From contig SEIO01000022.1 of the NCBI GenBank assembly GCA_004145795.1, positions 1 through 46,073 of the forward strand: a stretch of 46,073 nucleotides of DNA, written 5' to 3'. The notes below the pieces were generated by a model that was not told the origin of the DNA, did not search any database, and saw only the letters and a list, made by a program, of their open reading frames with translations. The position numbers and the translations under genes are program-made. Shown in pieces: positions 23,628 to 30,796 of the stretch; within the stretch, counting starts at the first letter, position 1, and the number at the start of each line of letters is the position of its first letter. Origin of the DNA: Lentibacillus lipolyticus. Its GTDB lineage: Bacteria; Bacillota; Bacilli; Bacillales; Amphibacillaceae.

Positions 23628-23705
23628 TTACACAGCCTTTCGCTGAAAATACATCCATCCTGCAACAAAAAAGAAAACCAGGCTGGCGCCGACCACTGTT
23701 AAACC
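23628..23705 (-). pseudogene. Remnant of a membrane transporter C-terminus
   Basis: The minus-strand frame between an in-frame TAG and a TAA reads one hydrophobic helix ending FQRKAV, typical of the last helix of ABC-2 type permeases (the ...YFxRKAV ending). No start codon or upstream part remains. It is probably what is left of a deleted transporter gene. The stretch 23350-23627 otherwise shows nothing I can name. Confidence 0.3.
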
Positions 23706-23718
23706 CTAAACGCATTTA

Positions 23719-23746
23719 TTGACCGGCATTTAAAAATGTGTATAAT
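23719..23746 (+). promoter_or_regulatory. Promoter of the guanidine riboswitch / SMR operon
   Basis: TTGACC (23719-23724), 16-base spacer, consensus TATAAT (23741-23746). Transcription would start near 23753, about 20 bases before the riboswitch. Confidence 0.65.
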
Positions 23747-23772
23747 ATGAGGTAATTGCATAAGCAGATGTT

Positions 23773-23897
23773 TTCTAGGGTTCCGCAACAAAAATAGTGG
23801 TCTGGACCAAGAGAAAACCCACAGCCACGTGCTGTGTCACGGAGGGATAAAAGCCCGGGAGAAACTGGATGATCAGTTGTCTCTCAGGGCTTTTTTA
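23773..23897 (+). ncRNA. Guanidine-I riboswitch (ykkC-yxkD element) with terminator
   Basis: The conserved blocks of the class are present: CTAGGGTTCCGC (23775-23786), GGTCTGGACCAAGAG (23799-23813), a CACGTGCTGTG stem, then CACGGAGGGATAAAAGCCCG (23839-23857). An expression-platform terminator follows, with GCCCGGGAGA (23853 on) pairing with TCTCTCAGGGC and a run of Ts at 23890. Known members switch on guanidinium exporters when guanidine binds; the SMR pair downstream fits exactly. Confidence 0.93.
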
Positions 23898-23925
23898 TTT
23901 GTGGAAAGCTTTGGAGGTGCTAAAA

Positions 23926-24267
23926 ATGGATAAAAACTGGATGAAAGTATTCGTTGCCGCTTTTTTGGAAGTTTTTTGGGTGATTGGTTTAACGCACGCC
24001 TATGACGTTTGGACTTGGACGGGAACCGCTATTACCATTATTGTGAGTAACTATTTAATGATAACAGCAGCACAAGTACTCCCTGCTGGAACTGTCTATT
24101 CTGTATTTGTTGGTTTAGGCACGGCAGGTACCGTCCTTTCAGAGATTCTCTTCTTTGGGGAACCATTTCAATGGGCAAAAATTCTTCTAATTGCTCTATT
24201 ATTATGTGGCGTTATCGGCTTGAAATTAATTACAGATGACAAAGCACGGGAAGGAGCTGAATCCTGA
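23926..24267 (+). CDS. ykkC: SMR guanidinium exporter subunit (YkkC-like)
   Basis: 113 residues with four membrane helices; the conserved glutamate lies at about position 13 in [12 protein letters not shown], as in SMR exporters. It closely resembles B. subtilis YkkC. The ATG at 23926, with GGAGG nine bases upstream, is used rather than the frame start inside the riboswitch. It sits 29 bases after the guanidine-I riboswitch terminator and overlaps the second subunit by one base. The pair probably forms a heterodimeric Gdx-type proton antiporter for guanidinium. Confidence 0.93.
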   Translation: MDKNWMKVFVAAFLEVFWVIGLTHAYDVWTWTGTAITIIVSNYLMITAAQVLPAGTVYSVFVGLGTAGTVLSEILFFGEPFQWAKILLIALLLCGVIGLKLITDDKAREGAES

Positions 24268-24584
24268 TGGCATGGTTCATTTTAATCATAGCAGGTATAT
24301 TGGAAGCCTTTGGTATTGCGATGATTAATCAGTTGAGTAAAACACGCAATTGGCAGACTGTCCTTTTACTGATTTTGGGATTTGGTTCAAGTCTTGCACT
24401 GTTAAGTTACGCATTACGTTCACTGCCCATGGGAACTGCCTATGCCGTTTGGACAGGAATTGGTGTCGTTGTTGGAACCTTGATTGGAATGTTCGTTTAT
24501 GGCGAATCAAAGGACTGGAAAAGGTTGGTTTTTATAGCCGTCGTATTAAGTGCAACGATTGGACTGAAACTCATCTCTTCATGA
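24267..24584 (+). CDS. ykkD: SMR guanidinium exporter subunit (YkkD-like)
   Basis: 105 residues, four membrane helices, conserved glutamate in AGILEAFGIAMINQ (about residue 13), and YAVWTGIGVVVGTLIG (about 59-74) typical of SMR. Same length as B. subtilis YkkD. The start codon shares a base with the stop of the first subunit, so the two are translationally coupled. No convincing terminator is seen before the next gene at 24702. Confidence 0.93.
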   Translation: MAWFILIIAGILEAFGIAMINQLSKTRNWQTVLLLILGFGSSLALLSYALRSLPMGTAYAVWTGIGVVVGTLIGMFVYGESKDWKRLVFIAVVLSATIGLKLISS

Positions 24585-24701
24585 ATAAACTATGCAGTTC
24601 TACCGTGGTTTCTCCTTGACTGCTTTCTGAATCATCTTAATTTCCATTTTCCATTAGGCTGACGTAAAATAGAGGCAACTTTAACAAAAAGGATGAGCGC
24701 C

Positions 24702-25745
24702 ATGACAAAAGTACATACCGATATTACCCAATTTCGCGGCAGTCATTATGATTACGGCTATGCGCAAGGGATCGCTATTAAAAACTCCCCTGTACTGAAA
24801 AATCGTCAGGACAGCTGGCGTCTTCGAAAACCCCGATTTCAGTCCAATGAGCAGGAAGCAAAGAGGGTATTTATGCAGTTTGCCCCGGGCATTTGGGATG
24901 AGATGCTTGGTTTGCGTGATGCACTCGAAATGCCGATGAATGATGTACTGCGTGATTTCGGCCACTACCGGGTGAATGCAAAACCGAGTGGCTGCTCTAT
25001 TTTAACGGGGGCCGATTTCATGATCCGTAACTATGATTATCAACCGCAGACGTATGATGGGCGCTACAGCTTTTTCCAGCCCACCGATCAAGGCAATGCG
25101 ATCATCGGGCCGACATCACGAGTAACTGGCCGCATGGATGGCATGAACGAACATGGTCTCAGCATGGGATATAACTTCATGCAGCGCCGCAAACCAGGGA
25201 ATGGCTTTGTGTGCCACATGATTGGCCGGATAATTTTGGAGACGTGCGCTACGGTTGACGATGCGATCCAGCTATTAAAAGAGATCCCGCACCGTGGCTC
25301 GTTCAGTTATGTGGTGCTGGACCGCAGTGAAACAACCTATGTGATTGAAGCGTCACCACGATCCGTTGAAGTGCGGCAATCAAATACGTGTACCAATCAT
25401 TTTGAATTGTTGCAGCATGAAAATCGCCACCACCTCGATGATTCGCGCCGACGGCTAGACATCATTCAGCAGGAAAACAAAGCGTCCATGAACGCCAATG
25501 ATGCGTTTCGGCTGTTGAATGATACGGATAAAGGGGTGTTCTCCGACCTGTACAAAAGCTGGGCCGGCACGATTCATACAACCGCCTACTTTCCAAAGGA
25601 GCTAAAGACTTGGTTTGCCTTGGGCGGTAATCAGGAACCAGTAGTATTTGACTTTGCCAGCTGGCTAAAGGGGACTGATATCGCTGCCGAGCCAATACAC
25701 GGAGAACTTGACACACATCTGGGCATTGCAAATATGCAAACGTAA
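24702..25745 (+). CDS. C45-family Ntn hydrolase (acyltransferase / amidase type)
   Basis: 347 residues from the ATG at 24702 (AAGGA eight bases upstream; an ATG three codons earlier overlaps the site). The N-terminal GSHYDYGYAQG (about 13-23) and the SGCSIL at 96-101 mark the C45/choloylglycine-hydrolase superfamily: C98 would become the N-terminal nucleophile after self-cleavage. NYDYQP (about 109-114) and RMDGMNEHGLSMGYNF lie in typical positions. Family members hydrolyse linear amides or transfer acyl groups (penicillin acyltransferase type); the substrate is unknown. Single gene followed by a terminator. Confidence 0.88.
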   Translation: MTKVHTDITQFRGSHYDYGYAQGIAIKNSPVLKNRQDSWRLRKPRFQSNEQEAKRVFMQFAPGIWDEMLGLRDALEMPMNDVLRDFGHYRVNAKPSGCSILTGADFMIRNYDYQPQTYDGRYSFFQPTDQGNAIIGPTSRVTGRMDGMNEHGLSMGYNFMQRRKPGNGFVCHMIGRIILETCATVDDAIQLLKEIPHRGSFSYVVLDRSETTYVIEASPRSVEVRQSNTCTNHFELLQHENRHHLDDSRRRLDIIQQENKASMNANDAFRLLNDTDKGVFSDLYKSWAGTIHTTAYFPKELKTWFALGGNQEPVVFDFASWLKGTDIAAEPIHGELDTHLGIANMQT

Positions 25746-25774
25746 ATAGCATTATTCCTCTGGAGCGTGAAGGT

Positions 25775-25810
25775 GGCATGACAGCAATTTAGCTGTTATG
25801 TCGCTTTTTA
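25775..25810 (+). terminator. Terminator after the C45 hydrolase gene
   Basis: A stem of about 11 bases (GGCATGACAGC with GCTGTTATGTC, including wobbles) around AATTTA, followed by CGCTTTTTA. Confidence 0.75.
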
Positions 25811-25905
25811 CTTTCTGTGAACACTTCCCCAGTAGATTGAATTGGTAATATAGTATAATAATTCCGGATATTAGACTAGCATGGGACCAAAATATTAGAG
25901 CAATA

Positions 25906-25961
25906 AAAATCCGAACGATGATTCACATTTTTTATTAAATGTTCAATCAGGTTCGGATTTT
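25906..25961. terminator. Bidirectional hairpin upstream of the reductase stop
   Basis: AAAATCCGAAC (25906-25916) pairs perfectly with GTTCGGATTTT (25951-25961) around a 34-base loop. The arms provide a T-run in each direction. It serves the minus-strand reductase gene ending at 26024. Confidence 0.6.
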
Positions 25962-26023
25962 CCTTTTACTTGTCCTTTCCATAATCGTTTAACGGAACCG
26001 CTCTATTCAGTATCCTTTTTCCG

Positions 26024-26671
26024 TTATATTTTCCTCAGTGCTTCGCCAATTGCCGTCTCACCAGAAATCAGGTCAAACGCCCGTCTATATGTGTTTTCTT
26101 CATTCAGGGAAGCTACAACCGTGCTGGCTACGTCTTCACGTGGGACAAACCCTCGCTCCGTCAGATTTTCGGATACGGTAACCTTGCCTGTTCCTGTGTC
26201 ATTCAACAGACCGCCCGGCCGGACGATGGTATAGTTCAGTCGGCTTGCTTGCAGTACCCTGTCCGCATAGTGCTTGGCCACATAATAATGCCGGATTTTT
26301 TCATTCCAGTTGTCACGATTATTGGCCTGCAAAGCACTCACCATAATAAAGCGATCGGCGCCAGCTTCTTCTGCTGCTTCGATGGTTTTCACGGCACCAT
26401 CCAGGTCAACGAGCAATGTCTTATCCGGACCGGTACTGCCGCCAGATCCCGCGGTGAAAATGACGGCGTCGCATCCTTTGGCAGCCTTACGAATGGCTTC
26501 TTTTCTTCCTTCTAAATTAGCCATGACGGCATCAATTCCCTTTTTCTTCAATTCTTCTGCCTGTTCCTCTTTCCGGACCATGGCTCTTACTGTATGTTCA
26601 TCACTGTTGTGCAATTGCTTTACAATGTTCTGTCCGATTTTTCCATTTGCACCTGCAACCAAAACTTGCAT
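26024..26671 (-). CDS. NAD(P)-binding atypical SDR protein (YhfK-like)
   Basis: 215 residues. A Rossmann fold starts at once with LVAGANGKIGQNIVKQL (GxxGxxG, about 4-20) and has VIFTAGSGG (about 68-76) after strand 4, then MVSALQANNRD (about 109-119). This is the atypical short-chain dehydrogenase / NAD(P)H-binding family; B. subtilis YhfK has the same size. ATG at 26671 has AAGGAG nine bases before it; the first in-frame ATG overlaps that site. Substrate unknown. Single gene with a downstream hairpin. Confidence 0.87.
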   Translation of the reverse strand: MQVLVAGANGKIGQNIVKQLHNSDEHTVRAMVRKEEQAEELKKKGIDAVMANLEGRKEAIRKAAKGCDAVIFTAGSGGSTGPDKTLLVDLDGAVKTIEAAEEAGADRFIMVSALQANNRDNWNEKIRHYYVAKHYADRVLQASRLNYTIVRPGGLLNDTGTGKVTVSENLTERGFVPREDVASTVVASLNEENTYRRAFDLISGETAIGEALRKI

Positions 26672-26807
26672 GAAGTTCATCTCCTTCATTCTTTAGTTCA
26701 TATTTATTATTATTCCAAACAGAGGCCATCATGACAACTATACTGTCTTACGACTGTTCATGAACTTATTTTTCTCAAGAAATCATCGGATAATGAATGA
26801 GTGATAA

Positions 26808-26843
26808 AAACCCTTCTATGCTAATTAACACATAGAAGGGTTT
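26808..26843 (-). terminator. Terminator after the CDGSH gene
   Basis: AAACCCTTCTATG pairs perfectly with CATAGAAGGGTTT around a ten-base loop (26808-26843), six bases past the CDGSH stop, followed by TTTTATCAC on the minus strand. Confidence 0.85.
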
Positions 26844-26848
26844 GCAAA

Positions 26849-27052
26849 TTATTCCGCACGCGGTTCACTTTCAAAATCAATTTGCTTATGCGTGCCATCA
26901 CAAAACGGTTTATTTGATGAATGACCGCAGCGGCAAAGGGAAAAAGCTTTCTTCGTCTCAAACACATTCCCTTCAGCATCCACCATTTCCACATTGCCTT
27001 TTACCAAGTATGGACCATTGTCATTCACTTTAATTTGTACGTTATCACTCAT
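26849..27052 (-). CDS. CDGSH iron-sulfur domain protein
   Basis: 67 residues, single domain. The 2Fe-2S signature CRCGHSSNKPFCDGTH (about 40-55) supplies three cysteines and one histidine. In this family the cluster is redox-active and labile; cellular role unknown. It has its own terminator and lies convergent to no gene. The start follows a GGGGAAAAG purine stretch. Confidence 0.9.
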   Translation of the reverse strand: MSDNVQIKVNDNGPYLVKGNVEMVDAEGNVFETKKAFSLCRCGHSSNKPFCDGTHKQIDFESEPRAE

Positions 27053-27130
27053 TTATCTTTTCCCCTTTCCTTATTTTGCTTCCTATATCTATATTCGGCA
27101 CATGTGTTAAAAATCCTGCCAGAAACAGAA

Positions 27131-27153
27131 AATCCCCGATTCTCTCGAGGATT
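27131..27153 (-). terminator. Hairpin overlapping the stop of the 28-residue-repeat gene
   Basis: On the minus strand AATCC then CGA pair with TCG then GGATT around a five-base loop, followed by TTTTCTG; it starts inside the stop codon of the gene at 27152. Confidence 0.55.
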
Positions 27154-27907
27154 ACGGGCGTTTCTTTACATGGTGATTCCAGAAAAAATCGCCGTTACGC
27201 TTTTCAAACGGAAACAACTGCTTATCTTTTGCTTCTTCAGCATGTTCCGTTATGATTTCATCGAAAAGCTCGCGATTATTTTTATTACTGGTTTCCAGAC
27301 CTAGTTCCTCCGCTGTCCGAAAAACTTTTTCATCATGTATTTCTTTTTGCAGCTTTTGCACGTCTTTTCCTTTCACATCAATGTTCAGTTCCTCCGCCTC
27401 TTTTCGTACGATTGCTTCCAGAACGGCTTTCTTCAGTCCGCGAATATCCCGTTCTTTTGTTTCAACATTAAGTTCTCTTGCTTTTCGCCTCAGCATCTCT
27501 TCATATACATTTTCAGCAAGCTGCTGTGGGTCTTTTGCTTTTTGATTAATTCCCAGTTCTTCCGCTTTCCTCTTCACTTCCGCGTGATGAACTTCCTTGG
27601 CCAGCTCCTTAACATCTTTTCCTTCCGTCTCAATATCCAGTTCCTTCGCTGAACTCTTTATTTTGGTTTCAGCAACTTCTTTGGCAATCTGCTCCGGATC
27701 TTTGCCATCTGTTTCGATTCCCAGCTCTTTTGCTTCCATTTCTATAAAAATTTGCTTATACATCTCTTTCCGATCTTCTTCTACATTCTGTTTGCTATGC
27801 AAATCCTCTGCAAATCCTTTATAAAAGGAAGATGCAGAAGCGGCGCCTGCTGCAGTAAACACCAAGGAAAGCGCCAGGACTCCAACAGTGATCAAACGTT
27901 TTATCAT
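27152..27907 (-). CDS. Secreted protein of six 28-residue helical repeats
   Basis: 251 residues. A signal peptide ends at ASA (about residue 25). From residue 59 to 226 there are six repeats of exactly 28 residues with the pattern A-x-E-L-x-(I/V)-x(4)-(K/R)-D-x(3)-L-x-(K/E)-x-(V/I), starting at 59, 87, 115, 143, 171 and 199. Each begins with KELGI, EELGI or a variant, then a KD turn and a helix. A basic-aromatic C-terminus (FFWNHHVKKRP) follows. GGAGG nine bases before the ATG supports the start. No known family recognised; it could be a secreted scaffold or binding protein. Confidence 0.82.
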   Translation of the reverse strand: MIKRLITVGVLALSLVFTAAGAASASSFYKGFAEDLHSKQNVEEDRKEMYKQIFIEMEAKELGIETDGKDPEQIAKEVAETKIKSSAKELDIETEGKDVKELAKEVHHAEVKRKAEELGINQKAKDPQQLAENVYEEMLRRKARELNVETKERDIRGLKKAVLEAIVRKEAEELNIDVKGKDVQKLQKEIHDEKVFRTAEELGLETSNKNNRELFDEIITEHAEEAKDKQLFPFEKRNGDFFWNHHVKKRP

Positions 27908-27980
27908 GGATTCATCCTCCTAAACTGTAGATAGCGACAAGATTTAGTATGGCCAAAAAGAAAAAATCCATGATACACAG

Positions 27981-28508
27981 TTATTGATTTTTTAGCCAGC
28001 GAGCAAATGCCAGCAGATTGGGAAAGTGCTTATCAGCCCCAATTTTATGCTGATTACGCTCCCCGATGAGAACGGTTGTTGTACCAGCTTCTTTTCCAGC
28101 CATTATATCCGGCTCCCTATCCCCGACCATAAAACTCCCTTGCAGTGCAATATCATGCTTTTTCGCAAGATCAAGAATCATTTTAGGGCGCGGCTTGCGG
28201 CAGGCACATCCAGCATGCGGCTTGTGCGGACAGTAGGCAATATCATCAATGTATGCACCAAATGCTGCCAAGTCATCCTTCATTTGGTTATGTACCGCAT
28301 CCAATGCACGTTCCTTCATATAGCCAAGGCCAATACCACCCTGATTTGTTACAACAAAAACAGGATATCCCATAGTATTAAACAGGTGCACCGCTTCCCC
28401 GACACCTGGAAGCAGATGAAAATCACTGGGGTTGTTGACAAATTTCACACGATCACTGAGCACCTCATTGATGACCCCGTCCCGGTCAAGGAAAATTCCA
28501 TGATGCAT
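27981..28508 (-). CDS. GmhB-like HAD-IIIA phosphatase (heptose-1,7-bisphosphate phosphatase family)
   Basis: 175 residues from the ATG at 28508, with GGAGG nine bases upstream. HAD motif I is FLDRDGVINE (about 5-14, nucleophile D7 and acid D9), motif II VTNQGG (about 55), then the zinc loop CPHKPHAGCACRKP (about 91-104; C, H, C, C) and motif IV GDREPDI. GmhB family enzymes dephosphorylate sugar bisphosphates, for example D-glycero-D-manno-heptose bisphosphate or histidinol phosphate. No other heptose genes lie near, so the substrate is unclear. Confidence 0.87.
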   Translation of the reverse strand: MHHGIFLDRDGVINEVLSDRVKFVNNPSDFHLLPGVGEAVHLFNTMGYPVFVVTNQGGIGLGYMKERALDAVHNQMKDDLAAFGAYIDDIAYCPHKPHAGCACRKPRPKMILDLAKKHDIALQGSFMVGDREPDIMAGKEAGTTTVLIGERNQHKIGADKHFPNLLAFARWLKNQ

Positions 28509-28561
28509 CGCATTATCCCTCCTATTAAGTGCTTGCTCAAAAAACAACCTCTATAATAAGA

Positions 28562-28593
28562 GTGCGGTGTGAATGGATAAACTCACACCGCAC
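28562..28593 (-). terminator. Terminator between the 44-residue gene and the GmhB-like gene
   Basis: GTGCGGTGTGA (28562-28572) pairs perfectly with TCACACCGCAC (28583-28593) around a ten-base loop; the minus-strand tail is CTCTTATTATAG. Confidence 0.75.
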
Positions 28594-28623
28594 AAAAATA
28601 CTTTTTACTATTTCACCGGTCAG

Positions 28624-28758
28624 CTACTCGTCCTTATCACTAATAAATTCATTCGGCCGGCCGCCGCGGGCATTATGATTTTTGTACTGGCTTTTGCGCC
28701 CATTGCGATGTTCGCCGTGGTTCGTATTTTCTTTAAATTGATTGTTTTTTTCCGCCAT
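28624..28758 (-). CDS. 44-residue polar basic protein
   Basis: A short ORF beginning MAEKNNQFKENTNHGEH and ending EFISDKDE, very rich in Asn, Lys, Arg, His and Gly, with an ARGGRP stretch and no hydrophobic segment. AAAGGAGGG six bases before the ATG is a very strong ribosome site, and a perfect terminator follows 30 bases past the stop, so it is a complete small transcription unit. Composition recalls small spore proteins, but I do not recognise a family. Confidence 0.65.
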   Translation of the reverse strand: MAEKNNQFKENTNHGEHRNGRKSQYKNHNARGGRPNEFISDKDE

Positions 28759-28900
28759 GGTTTTCCCTCCTTTTCAGGATAGGCTTAGCTTTTGAATCCA
28801 CGTCACTGCTTATACAAAAGCTTTATCCAACAGCATATAAATGAAAATCAGACCCCACTTCAAGTCCGAAACCCCCCTACTGATTGAAGTTTGTTTCACA

Positions 28901-29500
28901 TTACTGCAGCCAGCCTTTTTCCCTCGCTTTGGAAATAGCCTCTATCCGGTTCGATACTTCCAATTTATCAAGAATGACAGATACATAATTGCGCACCGTA
29001 CCGTTTGTCAGATAAAGTTCGCTTGCAATTTCCTTTGTATTCTTCCCTTCAGCAATCAGCTGAATCACCTGTTCCTCCCGATCTGTCAGTGGGTTGTCAT
29101 GGTCGTATACCATGTCAACCAATTCCGGCGCATAAATCCTGTTCCCATTCATAATCGTACGGATAGACTTCGCTAAATCCTCAATTGGGCTGTCTTTCAG
29201 CAGATAGCCGCTAACACCTGCTTTCCGTGCACGTTCAAAATATCCGGCTCGCGCGAAGGTTGTTAAGATAATGACTTTACAGGGATCATCCTTTAATACT
29301 TCCGCTGCATCGAGGCCACTTTTGACCGGCATTTCAATATCCATCATGCAAATGTCCGGATGGTGCAGCCGAACAAGCGATAAAGCTTCCTCTCCATTCC
29401 TTGCCTTTCCGACAACTTCCATATCTTCTTCCAAATCAATCAGTGATCCGAGTGCACCAAGCAGCATGCGCTGGTCTTCAGCTATTACAATGCGTATCAC
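28901..29500 (-). CDS. desR: Cold-response regulator DesR
   Basis: 199 residues, NarL/FixJ type, very similar to B. subtilis DesR (same length). Receiver domain 1-120 with acidic pocket ED8-9 and phosphoacceptor D54 in MMDIEMP; LuxR-type HTH at about 138-195 (LTDREEQVIQLIAEGKNTKE). In B. subtilis, DesK phosphorylates DesR when membranes become rigid in the cold, and DesR-P activates des. The gene overlaps desK by four bases (ATGA). Confidence 0.96.
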   Translation of the reverse strand: MIRIVIAEDQRMLLGALGSLIDLEEDMEVVGKARNGEEALSLVRLHHPDICMMDIEMPVKSGLDAAEVLKDDPCKVIILTTFARAGYFERARKAGVSGYLLKDSPIEDLAKSIRTIMNGNRIYAPELVDMVYDHDNPLTDREEQVIQLIAEGKNTKEIASELYLTNGTVRNYVSVILDKLEVSNRIEAISKAREKGWLQ

Positions 29501-30633
29501 GATAAGCCCTCCTGTTCTGTCTGCTGGATAACATTAGGCACCCGAAACGTCAGCGCTGTACCATTAACTGATGACATTTCCAAACTGCCATTGACAAACT
29601 CCAACCGCTCCCTCATTCCCTGCAGTCCATTCTCAGAATAGGTATCCGTTTGCCTTGCTATGCCAATTCCATTATCCTGAACTTCAACAATCACTTCTTC
29701 CGGAAGCGGTGAAATGATAACTGTGCAGAATGATGCTCCACTATGCTTCACAACATTGGTTACCGCCTCTTTTAAACACATACTCAGCACATTCTCAATA
29801 AATAAAGGGGTATCGGTAAGTTCCGGATTCCCTTCCAGATGAAAATCGATTTGGGCAGCTTTCAACATCTCCTGAATACGATTGACTTCATCTTCCAATT
29901 TTGTACCTTTCATATTTGACACCATTTCACGTACTTCCTTCAACGCCGTTCGTGCTGTCTGGTTGATATCATTTAATTCGTTTTTTGCTGTATCCGGTTT
30001 TACATCCAACAGCTTTCCTGCCAAATCACTTTTCAGACGAATCAGCGACAGCTTCTGCCCCAGTGTATCATGCAGGTCACGGGCAATCCGCTGACGCTCC
30101 TCTAATACAACCAACTGGGAAATCTTTTGATTGGCCGCCTTTAATTGGTTTTGCAATTCCTCCCGCTTGTTCCGGCTATAAATCGTGGGAGGAAGCAGAA
30201 CAACGCCAACAACACTAAAGACAATAAACGGCAGCTGGGTAAGGAAGACTTCGTTCTGGGTAAAAAAACTAACCGTAACCGCCCCGACCGTTGTAACCAG
30301 ATGGACTACATATAGTGTTATAAATCCAGGTTTATGCTGTATATTTCCGATGTAAAACGCCAAAAACAGCGCAAAATAAACATACCCCAAAAACACCGTC
30401 ATCACAATGCTTATGACCATTTCGATTCCCACTGACAAATAGACCGTCCAGCCTTCTGACAGGAAAGATACACTGTATGCGGCAAAAAAAAGCAATATCA
30501 TGAGAATGCCGAAAATAATTTCTAATGTTCCCGATGCCCGGAAGACAAAGTAAAAAGGCAAAATACAAAAAATAATCCACGCATAAATACTAAGCCCCGT
30601 GTTTTTCGGGACAATATGATACCATTTCTGCAT
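29497..30633 (-). CDS. desK: Membrane thermosensor histidine kinase DesK
   Basis: 378 residues with five membrane helices (about 14-35, 37-55, 62-82, 85-100, 105-150) and a cytoplasmic kinase of the HisKA_3 type. The phosphorylated histidine falls at H188 in RQRIARDLHDTLGQ, the same number as in B. subtilis DesK. The ATPase lobe has EAVTNVVKHS and DNGIGI. The polar residues at the start of helix 1 (KNTGLSIYAW) match the region that senses membrane thickness in B. subtilis. AGGAGG with suitable spacing supports the ATG at 30633. Partner of desR; des lies upstream behind a terminator. Confidence 0.96.
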   Translation of the reverse strand: MQKWYHIVPKNTGLSIYAWIIFCILPFYFVFRASGTLEIIFGILMILLFFAAYSVSFLSEGWTVYLSVGIEMVISIVMTVFLGYVYFALFLAFYIGNIQHKPGFITLYVVHLVTTVGAVTVSFFTQNEVFLTQLPFIVFSVVGVVLLPPTIYSRNKREELQNQLKAANQKISQLVVLEERQRIARDLHDTLGQKLSLIRLKSDLAGKLLDVKPDTAKNELNDINQTARTALKEVREMVSNMKGTKLEDEVNRIQEMLKAAQIDFHLEGNPELTDTPLFIENVLSMCLKEAVTNVVKHSGASFCTVIISPLPEEVIVEVQDNGIGIARQTDTYSENGLQGMRERLEFVNGSLEMSSVNGTALTFRVPNVIQQTEQEGLS

Positions 30634-30742
30634 ACCTTTCCTCCTAACTGCTTCCGTTAAGTATAGTAGAAAACCTGGTTTTTTTTGTAGTAAAAGCCTT
30701 TTTGAGCTTATCCAACAGAAAAGTTTTATTCCTCTTCGCCTG

Positions 30743-30779
30743 CCAAAAAATCAAACCCTTCAATTTGAAATCGAAGGGT
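30743..30779 (-). terminator. Terminator between des and desK
   Basis: On the minus strand CCCTTC pairs with GAAGGG (30756-30778) around an 11-base loop, followed by TTTGATTTTTTGG. It lets des be switched independently of desKR. Confidence 0.7.
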
Positions 30780-30796
30780 CTGGAGTATTTTTCAAT

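Noticed and set aside
27252-27824. Plus-strand ORFs opposite the 28-residue-repeat gene
   Set aside because: Their Ser/Phe-rich repeats are mirror images of the real minus-strand repeats.
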